A stretch of 13,429 bases of DNA from Lentisphaeria bacterium UBA1724 (GCA_002315885.1 DCIO01000094.1:10684-24112); one strand, 5' to 3'. Shown: positions 1-8,407, numbered from the stretch's first letter. Numbers and translations are program-made. Notes: generated by a model not told the origin, from the sequence alone.

Positions 1-49
1 GAGCGCCGTCTATGGCGATGGTCTCGTGGTCCACCCCATCGGTGAGTAA
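1..49 (+). CDS. C-terminal end of an unidentified protein (partial)
   Basis: Reading from base 2, the codons give a 15-residue tail, SAVYGDGLVVHPIGE, ending in TAA at 47-49. The composition looks like a real protein, and a strong terminator hairpin begins 14 bases later, which fits a + strand gene ending here. Another frame also stays open to a TAA at 51-53 but gives a less protein-like tail (APSMAMVSWSTPSVSK), so the frame is not certain. The product cannot be recognised from so few residues. Confidence 0.45.
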   Translation, partial: SAVYGDGLVVHPIGE

Positions 50-63
50 GTAACTCTTGCTGA

Positions 64-111
64 AAAAAGGGCAGTTGCCACCTCTTTCGAGGTCTCGCAA
101 CTGCCCTTTTT
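64..111. terminator. Bidirectional intrinsic terminator hairpin
   Basis: The arms 64-78 and 97-111 are perfect 15-base inverted complements (AAAAAGGGCAGTTGC on the left). An inner 5-bp stem, ACCTC (80-84) with GAGGT (89-93), closes on a TTTC loop. The A-run on the left and T-run on the right give a U-tract in either direction. The hairpin sits between the tail of the + strand gene ending at 49 and the - strand nuclease gene ending at 135, so it can end both convergent transcripts. Confidence 0.9.
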
Positions 112-134
112 CTATGCCCTTTTTGGGGCGAAAA

Positions 135-974
135 TTACGGAATGATGATATTCGTGATAACGGGGTTGTGGTCGGAAGCGAAACCGCCTTGGGGTTTCGT
201 CTTGTCCACATGATATGATAACACCCTAACACCTTCGGATACAAAGATATAATCAATACGAACAGGGAGCGGTATCTTGCCGTATGCGTGATAAGTCCCC
301 TGTGCGCCCGTAGGTTTGCTTTCTGAAATCGTCCGCGAATCACGAAGCAACCCCGACACCACATCAATCGTGGTAGAATTCGGCAAGGCATTAAAATCCC
401 CGGAAAGAATCATGGGCACGCCCTCCGCAGTCTTCTTCGCGTGCTCCACAATGAGCTGGATGCCCTTTATACGGGCTTCTTCGCTTTTGTGGTCCAGATG
501 GGTGTTATAGTAGAAGAAACGCTTCCCGCTCTTCTTGTCCAGAAAGAACCCCCAGGTACAAATGCGTGGACATGCGCTATTCCAGGACCGAAGGCCGGGC
601 TCCTGAAGATTTTCTGAAAGTCCAAACAGCCCCGATTGCAATTCCTCAAAACGCTGTGGGTTGTAGATGATACAGGAGTATTCACCACTTTTCTTGAAGT
701 CATTCCGACCACCGCCAATAAACCGGTAGTTCGTCCCCTCAAGCAATCCTTCAATCTGATACAAAAACGCCTCCTGCAACCCAAATATCTCCAACTTGTT
801 GGAGGCAATCAGCTCGCGACACCGCGGAAGGCGATTCTCCCAGGTGTTCTCCCCCAGGTCTCCAGGACAACGTATGTTGAAGGTCCCCAGGACAAACGAC
901 GGCACTTCCACCTGCTCCTGTGCAAACAACACCCCAACACAACACAGCAAGAATATCAGCCAGACTCTCTTCAT
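135..974 (-). CDS. Secreted endonuclease/exonuclease/phosphatase-family protein
   Basis: This is a 279-residue member of the Mg-dependent endonuclease/exonuclease/phosphatase fold (DNase I, exonuclease III and sphingomyelinase-like enzymes). The N-terminus MKRVWLIFLLCCVGVLFAQ is a signal peptide, so the protein is exported, probably to the periplasm or outside. Expected active-site motifs are in order: TFNIR (Asn33), GLQEA (metal-binding Glu68), NTHLDH (His159), GDFN (Asp193, Asn195), RIDYIF (Asp241) and SDH (Asp268, His269). The full set suggests an active phosphodiesterase, but the substrate (DNA, RNA, phospholipid or sugar phosphate) is not shown. The ATG at 974 is chosen because the signal peptide starts there; an in-frame TTG lies four codons upstream. 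It follows the MATE gene after a 62-bp gap filled mostly by a heptamer repeat, and is probably co-transcribed or a separate short unit ended by the hairpin at 64-111. Confidence 0.9.
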   Translation of the reverse strand: MKRVWLIFLLCCVGVLFAQEQVEVPSFVLGTFNIRCPGDLGENTWENRLPRCRELIASNKLEIFGLQEAFLYQIEGLLEGTNYRFIGGGRNDFKKSGEYSCIIYNPQRFEELQSGLFGLSENLQEPGLRSWNSACPRICTWGFFLDKKSGKRFFYYNTHLDHKSEEARIKGIQLIVEHAKKTAEGVPMILSGDFNALPNSTTIDVVSGLLRDSRTISESKPTGAQGTYHAYGKIPLPVRIDYIFVSEGVRVLSYHVDKTKPQGGFASDHNPVITNIIIP

Positions 975-992
975 AAACCCCAACAACCGAAC

Positions 993-1034
993 GAATTGAG
1001 AATTGAGAATTGAGAATTGAGAATTGAGAATTGG
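993..1034. repeat. Heptamer tandem repeat (GAATTGA), six copies
   Basis: Five perfect copies of GAATTGA run from 993 to 1027, and a sixth with one change (GAATTGG) ends at 1034. The array fills most of the gap between the MATE stop codon (1037) and the nuclease start (974). On the coding strand it reads TCAATTC repeated. No function is evident. A related array with the same 7-base period precedes the second esterase at 10611-10645. Confidence 0.95.
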
Positions 1035-1036
1035 AT

Positions 1037-2401
1037 TTATCTTCCCAGCTTATGCAGCATGTGGTTTGCCAGGAGGAATGCGCTGATGGCGGCCAGAGAA
1101 TCCGCAATCAGTCTCGCCCATAGGACGCAAGCCAGCCCCTCTTCCCGGAAGAAGAAGAGCGCCAGCAAGGAACAGGGTATCAATAGCAGGACCACACGAT
1201 AGAAATTCAGGAAAGCGGAGAATTTCGGATGTCCGCAGCCCATGAAGGAGAAGCCGCAGAAGCGATGGACTTCGATTGCCCAGAAGCTCCAGGGTACGAT
1301 GTGCAGATAAAGCACCATTAGGCGTTTGATTTCGGGATCCGTATCGGGGGTGAATATCTCCACCATGGTATTGGCGCAGAAGAAGAAGACCGCCCCCATG
1401 AAGAGCAGGAAGAAGAATGCGAATCCCCAGGCGAATCTCACGCACTGTCGGATGCGGTCATACTGTTTCGCCCCGAAATTCTGGGAAATCATGGGCGTCA
1501 GTGAGATGCCGAAGGACATGGGGAACATGAATGCGATGGTCTCCAATTTCATGGCGGCCTGGCTGGCACCCACAGCCGCATCCCCGAATTCCGCCGTGAT
1601 GCGTGTCAAGACGTATGACCCCACGGGAATCATCAGCATCCCCAGAATGGCGGGGATGCCAAAACGCACCACCAGCACCCAGGCCTTCTGGATGACACGC
1701 CAGGGCAGCATCTCGAAACGGATAATGCCACGACGGTGAAGAATCGTAAAGCAGTAGATCATTCCCGCAATCTGTGCCAGAACCGTAGCGATGGCGGCGC
1801 CCTGAATGCCCATGGCGGGGATAGGACCGAAACCGAAAATCCACATGGGATCCAGAATGACATTCGTAAACAAGGCGCCGAACATGCCGATGGCGGCCAA
1901 TTTCGACTCGCCGATGGCAATGAGCATATCCCCCGCGGTGGCACCCAGGGACGCCGATAGATACCCGTAGAACCAGATGTCCATGTATTTCTTGGCTTCC
2001 TCCAGGGTCGCCCCCTCAGCTCCAAGACTCTCCAATATCGGTCGTCCGAAAAGAATTCCCAATGTGGAAATCGTGATGGACATCAGGAGCATCAGCATCA
2101 TGCCGCTGAGGGCAAGATTGCTGGCACGGGAATGCTTCCCTGCCCCAATCGCCTGGGCGCAGGTGGTCAGAATACCTGTGGCCAGACCGCGGAAGACACA
2201 CCCCAGTAACATGATGATGGGGAATGTGAAACCAATGGCCGCCAAGGGCGTCTGACCAGGGAGCTTCCCCACAAAGTAGGTATCTGCGATGTTATATCCG
2301 CTCATGGCGATGGTGCCGGCCAGCATGGCAAATGCCGTCCGGATCATCGTCCTGCGAATGGGACCAGTCAGATATGCGCTTTGTTTGGAGGAGGGGCCCA
2401 T
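1037..2401 (-). CDS. MATE-family multidrug/metabolite exporter
   Basis: This 454-residue inner-membrane protein has the length and twelve-helix hydrophobic pattern of MATE transporters. These proteins export cationic drugs or metabolites using a sodium or proton gradient. The N-terminal region (IADTYFVGKLPG, then a Pro-containing helix with FTFPIIMLLG) is typical of the bacterial MepA/NorM-like part of the family, and the repeat-like second half begins near residue 240. The ATG at 2401 lies 9 bases after the RND stop codon, so the gene is almost certainly translated from the efflux operon mRNA. No clear Shine-Dalgarno is present, which suggests translational coupling. A MATE exporter directly behind an RND pump is less usual than an outer membrane factor in that place. 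Family assignment is strong; the substrate is unknown. Confidence 0.93.
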   Translation of the reverse strand: MGPSSKQSAYLTGPIRRTMIRTAFAMLAGTIAMSGYNIADTYFVGKLPGQTPLAAIGFTFPIIMLLGCVFRGLATGILTTCAQAIGAGKHSRASNLALSGMMLMLLMSITISTLGILFGRPILESLGAEGATLEEAKKYMDIWFYGYLSASLGATAGDMLIAIGESKLAAIGMFGALFTNVILDPMWIFGFGPIPAMGIQGAAIATVLAQIAGMIYCFTILHRRGIIRFEMLPWRVIQKAWVLVVRFGIPAILGMLMIPVGSYVLTRITAEFGDAAVGASQAAMKLETIAFMFPMSFGISLTPMISQNFGAKQYDRIRQCVRFAWGFAFFFLLFMGAVFFFCANTMVEIFTPDTDPEIKRLMVLYLHIVPWSFWAIEVHRFCGFSFMGCGHPKFSAFLNFYRVVLLLIPCSLLALFFFREEGLACVLWARLIADSLAAISAFLLANHMLHKLGR

Positions 2402-2410
2402 TACAGAGAA

Positions 2411-5400
2411 TTATCGCTTGATATGCTTGATGCCCAGAATGCGCTTGCCCGTCTCACGGATGCGCTGGAAGACCGCATAGAGTGCCGGCGTCATGATAAT
2501 GCCGAAGGTCGTCGCCAGGAGCATCCCCGAGAAGGTGGTGATACCGATGGCGCGACGGCTTCCTGCGCCTGCACCCGCGGCAACCACCAACGGGAAGACA
2601 CCGAAGACGAAGCTCCAGGCAGTCATCAGCACCGCGCGGTAACGGAGGCTGGCGCCATTTTCCGCCGCCTTGTAGACATCCACGCCATGCTCACGCTCGT
2701 CCTTGGAAAACTCCACCATCAGAATTGCGTTCTTGGCAGTCAGACCAATCAGCATGACCAACCCCAGCTGCGCGTAGATGGAGAGGGACTCGCCGGAAAT
2801 CTTCAGTCCGATGAAGGCACCCAGCAGAGCGGTTAAGACGGTCAGCATGACAGGAACGGGAATTGTCCAGGACTCATACTGTGCCACCAGGAAGAGGTAT
2901 GCGAAAAGCATGGCGATAATCATCAGAGAGAGAATCTGCCCCTCGTTCTCCCGTTCCTGGTAGCTCATGTCAGACCACTGGATGGTATAGCCCTGAGGAA
3001 GTTCCATCGTCTCGATGACACGCATCAAGTCGCCGGAGGTAAAGCCATCCTTTGCCTGCGCCTGAATCGCCGCGCTGGTCATCTTGTTGAAACGCTCGAT
3101 ACGACGGGGACCAACCTCAAATGCCAGGGTTCCGATGGCAGACAACGGAACCATCTCGCCACGAACATTCTGGATCTGCAAATCCCGGATGTCGTCCAGG
3201 GTGACACGGTTATCGCGGGCCGCCTGCATCTTGACGTAGAATGCCTCGCCCTCCAGATTGAAGTCGTTGATGTAATAGGATGCCAGGTGGCTCTGGAGAG
3301 CGGTGAAGATCATCCCCGCAGTCAAGCCCAGAGTCTCGGCCTTCTCGCGGTCAATCTTCAGTTCCAGCTGGCTGGTATCCGCAGAGAAGGTAGTCATGGC
3401 GTAGGCCGCTTCGGGTTTGCCAGAGAGCTCCGCCGCGAATTTCTGTGCGAAGGCCGCTAATTCAGACACAGTGGCCGAGCCGTCATTGCACAGGGAGAAG
3501 CTCACGCCGCCGGTAGCGCCCAGTCCCTGAATGGCAGGGGGGGTGAAGACCATGCAGTTGATGGCGGGAATCTCGTTGGCAACCGCCTGGACTTTGTCCT
3601 TCATGGCAAGCAAGGCCTTGTCGGGAGTCTTTCGGTCATCCCAGTCCTCCAGGTCCACAATGGCAAAACCACAGGACTCGCCCATACCCGAAAGCAGGGA
3701 GAAACCAGAGACCCCCAGCACATTCCGGACGCCAGGGACCTGGGAAACACGGGCGCGGAATTCCTCCAATGCGGCGATATTTCGGTTCAGAGTCGCGCCG
3801 CGGGCCAACTCGATATTGCAAAGCAACGCGCCCTTGTCTTCCGTCGGCAGGAAACTGGTGGGGGTAGATTTCGCCATGAACCAAATGCCGTAGCCAATGC
3901 CCGCCAACAACAACAGTGTCACAATGCCCTGACGGACTAAAATACGCACGCAGAAGAGGTAGACCTTGCGCGTCAGCTCCAGGAACCAGTTGAAGGGCAG
4001 GAAAATCCAAGGTGACTTCTCCCTGGGGGGACGCATGATCAGCGAGCAAAGCGCGGGAGAGAGTGTCATGGCAACCACGGTAGAGAGGCAGAGGGAGATA
4101 CACATGGTGGCGGCGAACTGCAGATAGATTCGGCCCACCATGCCGCCGTAGAATGCCAAAGGCGCATAGCACGCCACCGTCACCAATGTAGTGGCGATGA
4201 TGGCGCTAGTGATTTGTTGCATGGTCTTTAACGCGGCCTCCTTGGAGGAGAGCTTCTCGCGCTGCATCAGGCTCTGGCAGTTCTCAACCACAACGATTGC
4301 GTCGTCAACCAGCGAACCGATGACCAGCACCAGACCGAACATGGTAAGGGTGTTGATGGAGAGTCCCAGTGCCGCCATGAAGGGGAAGGTGCCCACAAGC
4401 GCAACGGGAATCGCAATGGAGGGCACCAGGGTGGCGCGCCAATCCTGCAGGAAAAGATAGGTAATCAACACAACCATCACCAACGCCAGAATCAACGTCT
4501 CGATGATCTCGTGCATGGAAATCTCAATGAAACGGGTGGGATCGTAGGCAAGAGTGCTATGGACACCAGAAGGCAGACGCTTGTCCAGCTCCGCAACGCA
4601 TTCCTTCACCGCCTTCACGGTGGCAAGTGCGTTGGCGTCATTGTTTCGGTAGACTGCCACCATCACCGTCTCGTCACCATTCCAGGTCGCCTGCATGGAG
4701 TAGGTCTTGGCACCCAACTCAACCGTCGCAATGTCCTTCAAACGAAGGATATTGCCCTTCTCGTCCGTCCGGACGATGATATTGCCGAATTCCTCGGCGG
4801 TCTTCAGACGTCCCTTGACATTCAGTTTGTACTCTATATAACTGCCGGACTTCTCGTTGCCGATGGTACCCGCCGCCGCCTGGACGTTCTGGCTGGCGAC
4901 TGCCGCCGCTATCTCGCTGGTGGAGACACCCATGCCCGCCATGCGCTGGGGATCCATCCAAATACGCATGGCATAGACAGAAGAACCCATGGCCTCAACC
5001 GAGGAAACGCCGTCCACCCGGGAGAGGTTGTCCACGATCTTGGTGGAGGCGTAGTTGTTCATCTGGGTGGTAGACCAGACGCTGCCATCCGTAGAATAGG
5101 CGAATGCGCAGAGGATATCGCTGGAACGCTTGAAGGTATTCACGCCAATGGCACGCACTTCCGCAGGCAATGAGGTCTCCGCCGTCTTGACCGCATTCTG
5201 CACATTGACCATGGCGATATCGTCATTGACGCCGCTCTTAAAGGTCATGGTGCACATATACTCGCCGTTGTTGCTACAGTTGGAGGTGAAGTAAGTCAAA
5301 TCCTCCAAACCGTTGAACTGCGCCTCCAACGGCATGGCAACCGTGTCCTGGACTTCCTCCGCAGAGGCGCCAGGGTAGCTGGTAATGACCATGATATTCG

Positions 5401-5524
5401 GAGGAGTAATCTCGGGATACTCCGAAACAGGCAGGTCCTTCACACAAATGGCACCCGATAACACCAGAACAATGCTGATGACAAAGGCCAGGCGCGGGCG
5501 CTCAATGAAAATCTTGGAAAACAT
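2411..5524 (-). CDS. RND efflux pump, AcrB/HAE1-type inner-membrane subunit
   Basis: This 1037-residue protein has the full length of hydrophobe/amphiphile RND pumps, which form trimers and drive substrates from the periplasm and inner membrane through an outer-membrane channel with proton influx. It starts MFSKIFIERP with the first helix, followed by a porter domain (PPNIMVITSYPGASAEEV is the classic first motif). The proton relay is intact: Asp407 and Asp408 in GSLVDDAIVVVEN of TM4, and Lys931 in GLTAKNAILMVEF of TM10. The second porter half carries the expected ATGGVSF and PPAIQGLG segments. The start lies 21 bases after the adaptor stop; AGAAGG abuts the ATG and is too close to be an ideal ribosome site. 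The drug or metabolite exported cannot be told from sequence. No outer membrane factor follows, so the pump probably borrows a TolC-like channel encoded elsewhere. Confidence 0.97.
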   Translation of the reverse strand: MFSKIFIERPRLAFVISIVLVLSGAICVKDLPVSEYPEITPPNIMVITSYPGASAEEVQDTVAMPLEAQFNGLEDLTYFTSNCSNNGEYMCTMTFKSGVNDDIAMVNVQNAVKTAETSLPAEVRAIGVNTFKRSSDILCAFAYSTDGSVWSTTQMNNYASTKIVDNLSRVDGVSSVEAMGSSVYAMRIWMDPQRMAGMGVSTSEIAAAVASQNVQAAAGTIGNEKSGSYIEYKLNVKGRLKTAEEFGNIIVRTDEKGNILRLKDIATVELGAKTYSMQATWNGDETVMVAVYRNNDANALATVKAVKECVAELDKRLPSGVHSTLAYDPTRFIEISMHEIIETLILALVMVVLITYLFLQDWRATLVPSIAIPVALVGTFPFMAALGLSINTLTMFGLVLVIGSLVDDAIVVVENCQSLMQREKLSSKEAALKTMQQITSAIIATTLVTVACYAPLAFYGGMVGRIYLQFAATMCISLCLSTVVAMTLSPALCSLIMRPPREKSPWIFLPFNWFLELTRKVYLFCVRILVRQGIVTLLLLAGIGYGIWFMAKSTPTSFLPTEDKGALLCNIELARGATLNRNIAALEEFRARVSQVPGVRNVLGVSGFSLLSGMGESCGFAIVDLEDWDDRKTPDKALLAMKDKVQAVANEIPAINCMVFTPPAIQGLGATGGVSFSLCNDGSATVSELAAFAQKFAAELSGKPEAAYAMTTFSADTSQLELKIDREKAETLGLTAGMIFTALQSHLASYYINDFNLEGEAFYVKMQAARDNRVTLDDIRDLQIQNVRGEMVPLSAIGTLAFEVGPRRIERFNKMTSAAIQAQAKDGFTSGDLMRVIETMELPQGYTIQWSDMSYQERENEGQILSLMIIAMLFAYLFLVAQYESWTIPVPVMLTVLTALLGAFIGLKISGESLSIYAQLGLVMLIGLTAKNAILMVEFSKDEREHGVDVYKAAENGASLRYRAVLMTAWSFVFGVFPLVVAAGAGAGSRRAIGITTFSGMLLATTFGIIMTPALYAVFQRIRETGKRILGIKHIKR

Positions 5525-5545
5525 CCTTCTCGACCCCCAAATTGG

Positions 5546-6622
5546 CTATTTGCGGTCCACTGTCTTCACGGTCATGCCGTCCATCACTTTGTGAGTGCCC
5601 TCCGTGATAATGCGCTCACCCTCTTCCAAGCCACTGGCAATCAGCTGGACATTGCCGTCGGATGCACCCAGCACAACGTTGCGACGGTGGGCCGCATTCG
5701 CCTCGTCCAGCACCCACACGTAGGGAGAGTCGTTGTCCGCCATGATGGCAGAAGGAACTACCGAGCACTGCTCCACGCCAGTCTTCTTGCTCAACAACAC
5801 CGTCACCGAGGCACCAGGAACCAACACCAGGTCGGGATTGGCAAATTTCACGAAGAAAGACAGGGTATCCGTGGAACGGTTCGCCTCGTTGTTCAGGAAC
5901 TCGAAGACGCCTTCCTGAGAATAGATGCTGCCGTCCGCCAGACGTATCTTCAACACCGCGTCCTCCCTGAAATTCTTCTCGGTGCCAAACAACTCCAGGA
6001 AATCGCGGTTGGAAATGGAGAAGGACAAACGGATGGGATCCAACTGCACAATCGTCGCCAGGACGCCAGAAGAGGGAGTCAGATAACTGCCTACCGTGTA
6101 GTTGGTCAGACCAATCTTGCCCTCAATCGGAGCAATAATCTTCGTGTTCTTCAAGTCGTCCTGCGCTGTAATCAGACTCGCTTTCGCACTGGCTAAATTC
6201 GCTTCGTCCGTCTGGAAGGCCATCAACGCCGCATCCAACGCATCCTGGGTGCTCGCATTCTTGTTGAACAAATTCTGAACACGCTCCAAATTCGATTTGC
6301 TGTAACGCAAACTCGCCTCACAACGGGATATGTTCGCCTCCGCTACCTGAACCGATGCCTTGTAACGAATGTCGTCCAATTGATACAACAACTGACCGAC
6401 TTTCACGTAGTCGCCATCCGAAAAACCCACGGACAACATCTCACCACTCACACGGGCGACCAACGACACACTGCCGGGAGATAACAACTGACCCGTGTAA
6501 CGACGGGACTGAAAACTCTGGTGACGCCCAACCACAGAACACTCCACCGTCGGAACTGGCATCTGAGCAAAAACAGACGACACACTCAAAAAAAGCACCA
6601 AGAACAGAAGGTTACGACCCAT
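5546..6622 (-). CDS. RND efflux periplasmic adaptor (membrane fusion protein)
   Basis: This 358-residue adaptor would link the RND pump to an outer-membrane channel. The N-terminus MGRNLLFLVLFLSVSSVFAQ is a signal peptide without a lipobox cysteine, so the mature protein should be soluble in the periplasm rather than lipid-anchored like AcrA. The two lipoyl half-motifs (VSGEMLSVGFSDGDYVKVG, about residues 58-76, and APIEGKIGLTNYTVG further on) flank an alpha-helical hairpin of about 80 residues. The beta-barrel (DPIRLSFSIS) and membrane-proximal domains follow. The ATG at 6622 is preferred over an in-frame TTG at 6703: it directly begins the signal peptide, AGGAGA lies 9 bases upstream, and the longer form would put a probable operator palindrome inside the gene. 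It is the first gene of the efflux cluster. Confidence 0.95.
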   Translation of the reverse strand: MGRNLLFLVLFLSVSSVFAQMPVPTVECSVVGRHQSFQSRRYTGQLLSPGSVSLVARVSGEMLSVGFSDGDYVKVGQLLYQLDDIRYKASVQVAEANISRCEASLRYSKSNLERVQNLFNKNASTQDALDAALMAFQTDEANLASAKASLITAQDDLKNTKIIAPIEGKIGLTNYTVGSYLTPSSGVLATIVQLDPIRLSFSISNRDFLELFGTEKNFREDAVLKIRLADGSIYSQEGVFEFLNNEANRSTDTLSFFVKFANPDLVLVPGASVTVLLSKKTGVEQCSVVPSAIMADNDSPYVWVLDEANAAHRRNVVLGASDGNVQLIASGLEEGERIITEGTHKVMDGMTVKTVDRK

Positions 6623-6631
6623 GGCAGAAAA

Positions 6632-6637
6632 TCTCCT
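6632..6637 (-). promoter_or_regulatory. Ribosome binding site of the adaptor gene
   Basis: AGGAGA on the - strand, 9 bases before the ATG at 6622, is a good Shine-Dalgarno match. It decides this start against the TTG at 6703. Most other genes in the window lack so clear a site. Confidence 0.75.
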
Positions 6638-6663
6638 AAATACAAAATTTTCCCAGCAAATTA

Positions 6664-6691
6664 AAACACTTGTTTTGACGAACAGGTGTTT
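6664..6691. promoter_or_regulatory. Imperfect 28-bp palindrome, probable operator of the efflux operon
   Basis: On the + strand the outer arms AAACAC (6664-6669) and GTGTTT (6686-6691) and the inner arms TGTT (6671-6674) and AACA (6681-6684) pair across a centre of six bases. This gives a dyad of 10 matched pairs. It lies 41-69 bases before the adaptor start, where an operator would overlap a promoter. TetR- and MarR-type repressors of RND operons bind dyads of this size, but no regulator gene is in the window. A convincing -35/-10 pair was not found. Confidence 0.5.
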
Positions 6692-6702
6692 AATGTAACG
6701 CA

Positions 6703-6728
6703 ATTCCCGCGTCTTGCACTACGGGAAT
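6703..6728. other. Inverted repeat after the symporter gene
   Basis: Arms ATTCCCG (6703-6709) and CGGGAAT (6722-6728) pair perfectly around a 12-base loop, 26 bases beyond the symporter stop codon. It could be a weak transcription end for the symporter mRNA, but no T-run follows on the - strand. It could equally be part of the efflux promoter region. Confidence 0.35.
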
Positions 6729-6754
6729 ACACGAAATCAGAAAGATTTTTGCTC

Positions 6755-8344
6755 TTAATTTTCGTCGGCGACGGCGGTCTTGACAGAGACCAGGACCTTC
6801 CGTTCATAGCACTCGAATATTTTGTCAACGAACTGTTTTTCTGGCGGTTTGGTGAACCAGCTGACGACGGGGACGATAATGAGTCCCAGAATCATAGCGA
6901 TACCACCGCAGTTGATGGGTGACTGCATGAACTGCGGGAAGAGTGCCTTTGTGGTGGGGAGCATATTTGCGACCATCAGTAGTGAACCGAAGAGGAAGCA
7001 GACCCAGCAAGCCAGTTTCGTGGTTCGTTTCCAATAGAGTGCGTAAAGGAAAGGCGCCAGGAAAGCGCCTGCCAGCGCGCCCCAGGAGATACCCATGAGC
7101 TGTGCGATGAACGTGACATGACTGCTGTATTGAATCAGTGCGATCACGGCGGAAATTGCGATAAAGACCACAATCATGATGCGGATGTAGAGCAACTGCT
7201 TGGGGCAGGACATTTTGTTTTTCTGGAGGCATCCATTCAGGAAGTCGATGACCAGCGTGGAACTGGATGCGATGACCAGGGAAGAGAGTGTGGACATGGA
7301 AGCCGCCAATACCAGAATGACCACCAGAGCGATAAGTGCGGGGCTCAAGTCCTGGAGCATGGCGGGGATGATGGAGTCATAGCCGTCGCTGGCGATATCC
7401 ACGCGATTAGCGAAAACCCGTCCGAAGCCTCCCAGGAAGTAGGACCCTCCTGCAACCACCAGAGCGAAAAGTGTGGAGATGACGGTTCCCTTATGGATTG
7501 CGCCTTCGTCGGTGATGGCGTAGAATTTCTGAATCATCTGAGGGAGTCCCCAGGTTCCCAGGGAGGTCAACAGCACCACGAAGAAGAGGTTCAGGGGATC
7601 GGGTCCCAGGAAAGAAGCGAAGATACCCGGCGTGGCGCCATTCAGGACGCCAGGCGTGTAGACGGCATTGGGATCTGTCGCCTGCGCCAATACCGCGTAG
7701 GAAGCCTGGAAACCACCCTGCCCCTTCAGTACGGCGGCAATAATGACGATGATACCCACCAGCATGATGATGCCCTGGATGAAATCGTTGATGGCAGTGG
7801 CCATATAGCCGCCGATGACAACGTATCCCGCGGTCAACACCGCCATTAGGACGATACAGGCGGAGTAGTCGATGTTGAATCCCATGCTGAAGAGGCGGGA
7901 AAGACCATTGTACAGGGATGCAGTGTAGGGAATCAAGAAAATGAAGATGATGACGGAAGCGCAGACCTTCAACGCACGGCTGTCAAAGCGCTCGCCAAAG
8001 AATTGCGGCATGGTGGCGGAATCCAGGTGCTGACTCATGATGCGCGTGCGACGTCCCAAGACCGACCAGGCCATCAGAGACCCTATCAGCGCATTGCCGA
8101 TGCCTGCCCAGGTCGCAGCCATGCCGTATTTCCAGCCAAACTGCCCCGCATATCCCACAAAGACAACGGCGGAAAAATAGCTGGTGCCGTAGGCAAAGGC
8201 CGTCAGCCAGGGCCCGACAGAACGGCCCCCCAACACAAATCCTTTCACATCCGTGGAATTCTTCCGGCAAAAGACGCCAACGCCAATCATGACAATGGCA
8301 AAAAAGGCAAGAAGAAGCAATTTGATGAGAAGCGCGGAAGACAT
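6755..8344 (-). CDS. Sodium:solute symporter (SSS family)
   Basis: This 529-residue inner-membrane protein matches the SSS family (PutP, SGLT, SiaT relatives), which couples uptake of sugars, amino acids, organic acids or sialic acid to sodium entry. The first helix begins at residue 4. The family motif GGRSVGPWLTAFAYGTS (about residues 39-55) is clear, and a Ser/Thr-rich TM8-like segment, MSTLSSLVIASSSTLVIDF (near residue 350), resembles the sodium-site region. In the TM1 motif, the position of PutP Asp55 appears to be Tyr56 (GTSYFSA), so this is unlikely to be a proline carrier. The gene diverges from the esterase genes and probably shares control with them, suggesting that it imports their acetylated substrate; this is inference. 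There is no recognisable Shine-Dalgarno before the ATG at 8344. Confidence 0.92.
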   Translation of the reverse strand: MSSALLIKLLLLAFFAIVMIGVGVFCRKNSTDVKGFVLGGRSVGPWLTAFAYGTSYFSAVVFVGYAGQFGWKYGMAATWAGIGNALIGSLMAWSVLGRRTRIMSQHLDSATMPQFFGERFDSRALKVCASVIIFIFLIPYTASLYNGLSRLFSMGFNIDYSACIVLMAVLTAGYVVIGGYMATAINDFIQGIIMLVGIIVIIAAVLKGQGGFQASYAVLAQATDPNAVYTPGVLNGATPGIFASFLGPDPLNLFFVVLLTSLGTWGLPQMIQKFYAITDEGAIHKGTVISTLFALVVAGGSYFLGGFGRVFANRVDIASDGYDSIIPAMLQDLSPALIALVVILVLAASMSTLSSLVIASSSTLVIDFLNGCLQKNKMSCPKQLLYIRIMIVVFIAISAVIALIQYSSHVTFIAQLMGISWGALAGAFLAPFLYALYWKRTTKLACWVCFLFGSLLMVANMLPTTKALFPQFMQSPINCGGIAMILGLIIVPVVSWFTKPPEKQFVDKIFECYERKVLVSVKTAVADEN

Positions 8345-8358
8345 GACTATGTATAAAT

Positions 8359-8404
8359 CGCAGTTTTATTCGCAAAAAAAACGGGCTCAAAAACGAAAAC
8401 TGCG
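8359..8404. promoter_or_regulatory. Perfect 9-bp-arm inverted repeat in the divergent control region
   Basis: CGCAGTTTT (8359-8367) and AAAACTGCG (8396-8404) are exact reverse complements, 37 bases apart arm to arm. The right arm ends 3 bases before a TATAAT on the + strand, and the left arm is 15 bases from the symporter ATG. It could be a looped or paired operator acting on both genes, or a leader hairpin in the symporter mRNA. Confidence 0.5.
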
Positions 8405-8407
8405 TAA

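Noticed and set aside
4511..5173. A 220-codon open frame on the + strand inside the RND pump gene
   Set aside because: Its composition (Arg, His and Gly rich) is that of an antisense shadow; the RND gene is intact across it.
5591..6196. A 201-codon open frame on the + strand inside the adaptor gene
   Set aside because: It is antisense to an adaptor with clear lipoyl and coiled-coil regions and shows no domain.
6623..6703. Longer adaptor starting at a TTG at 6703
   Set aside because: It would place 27 residues before the signal peptide, ignore the AGGAGA site and run through the probable operator.
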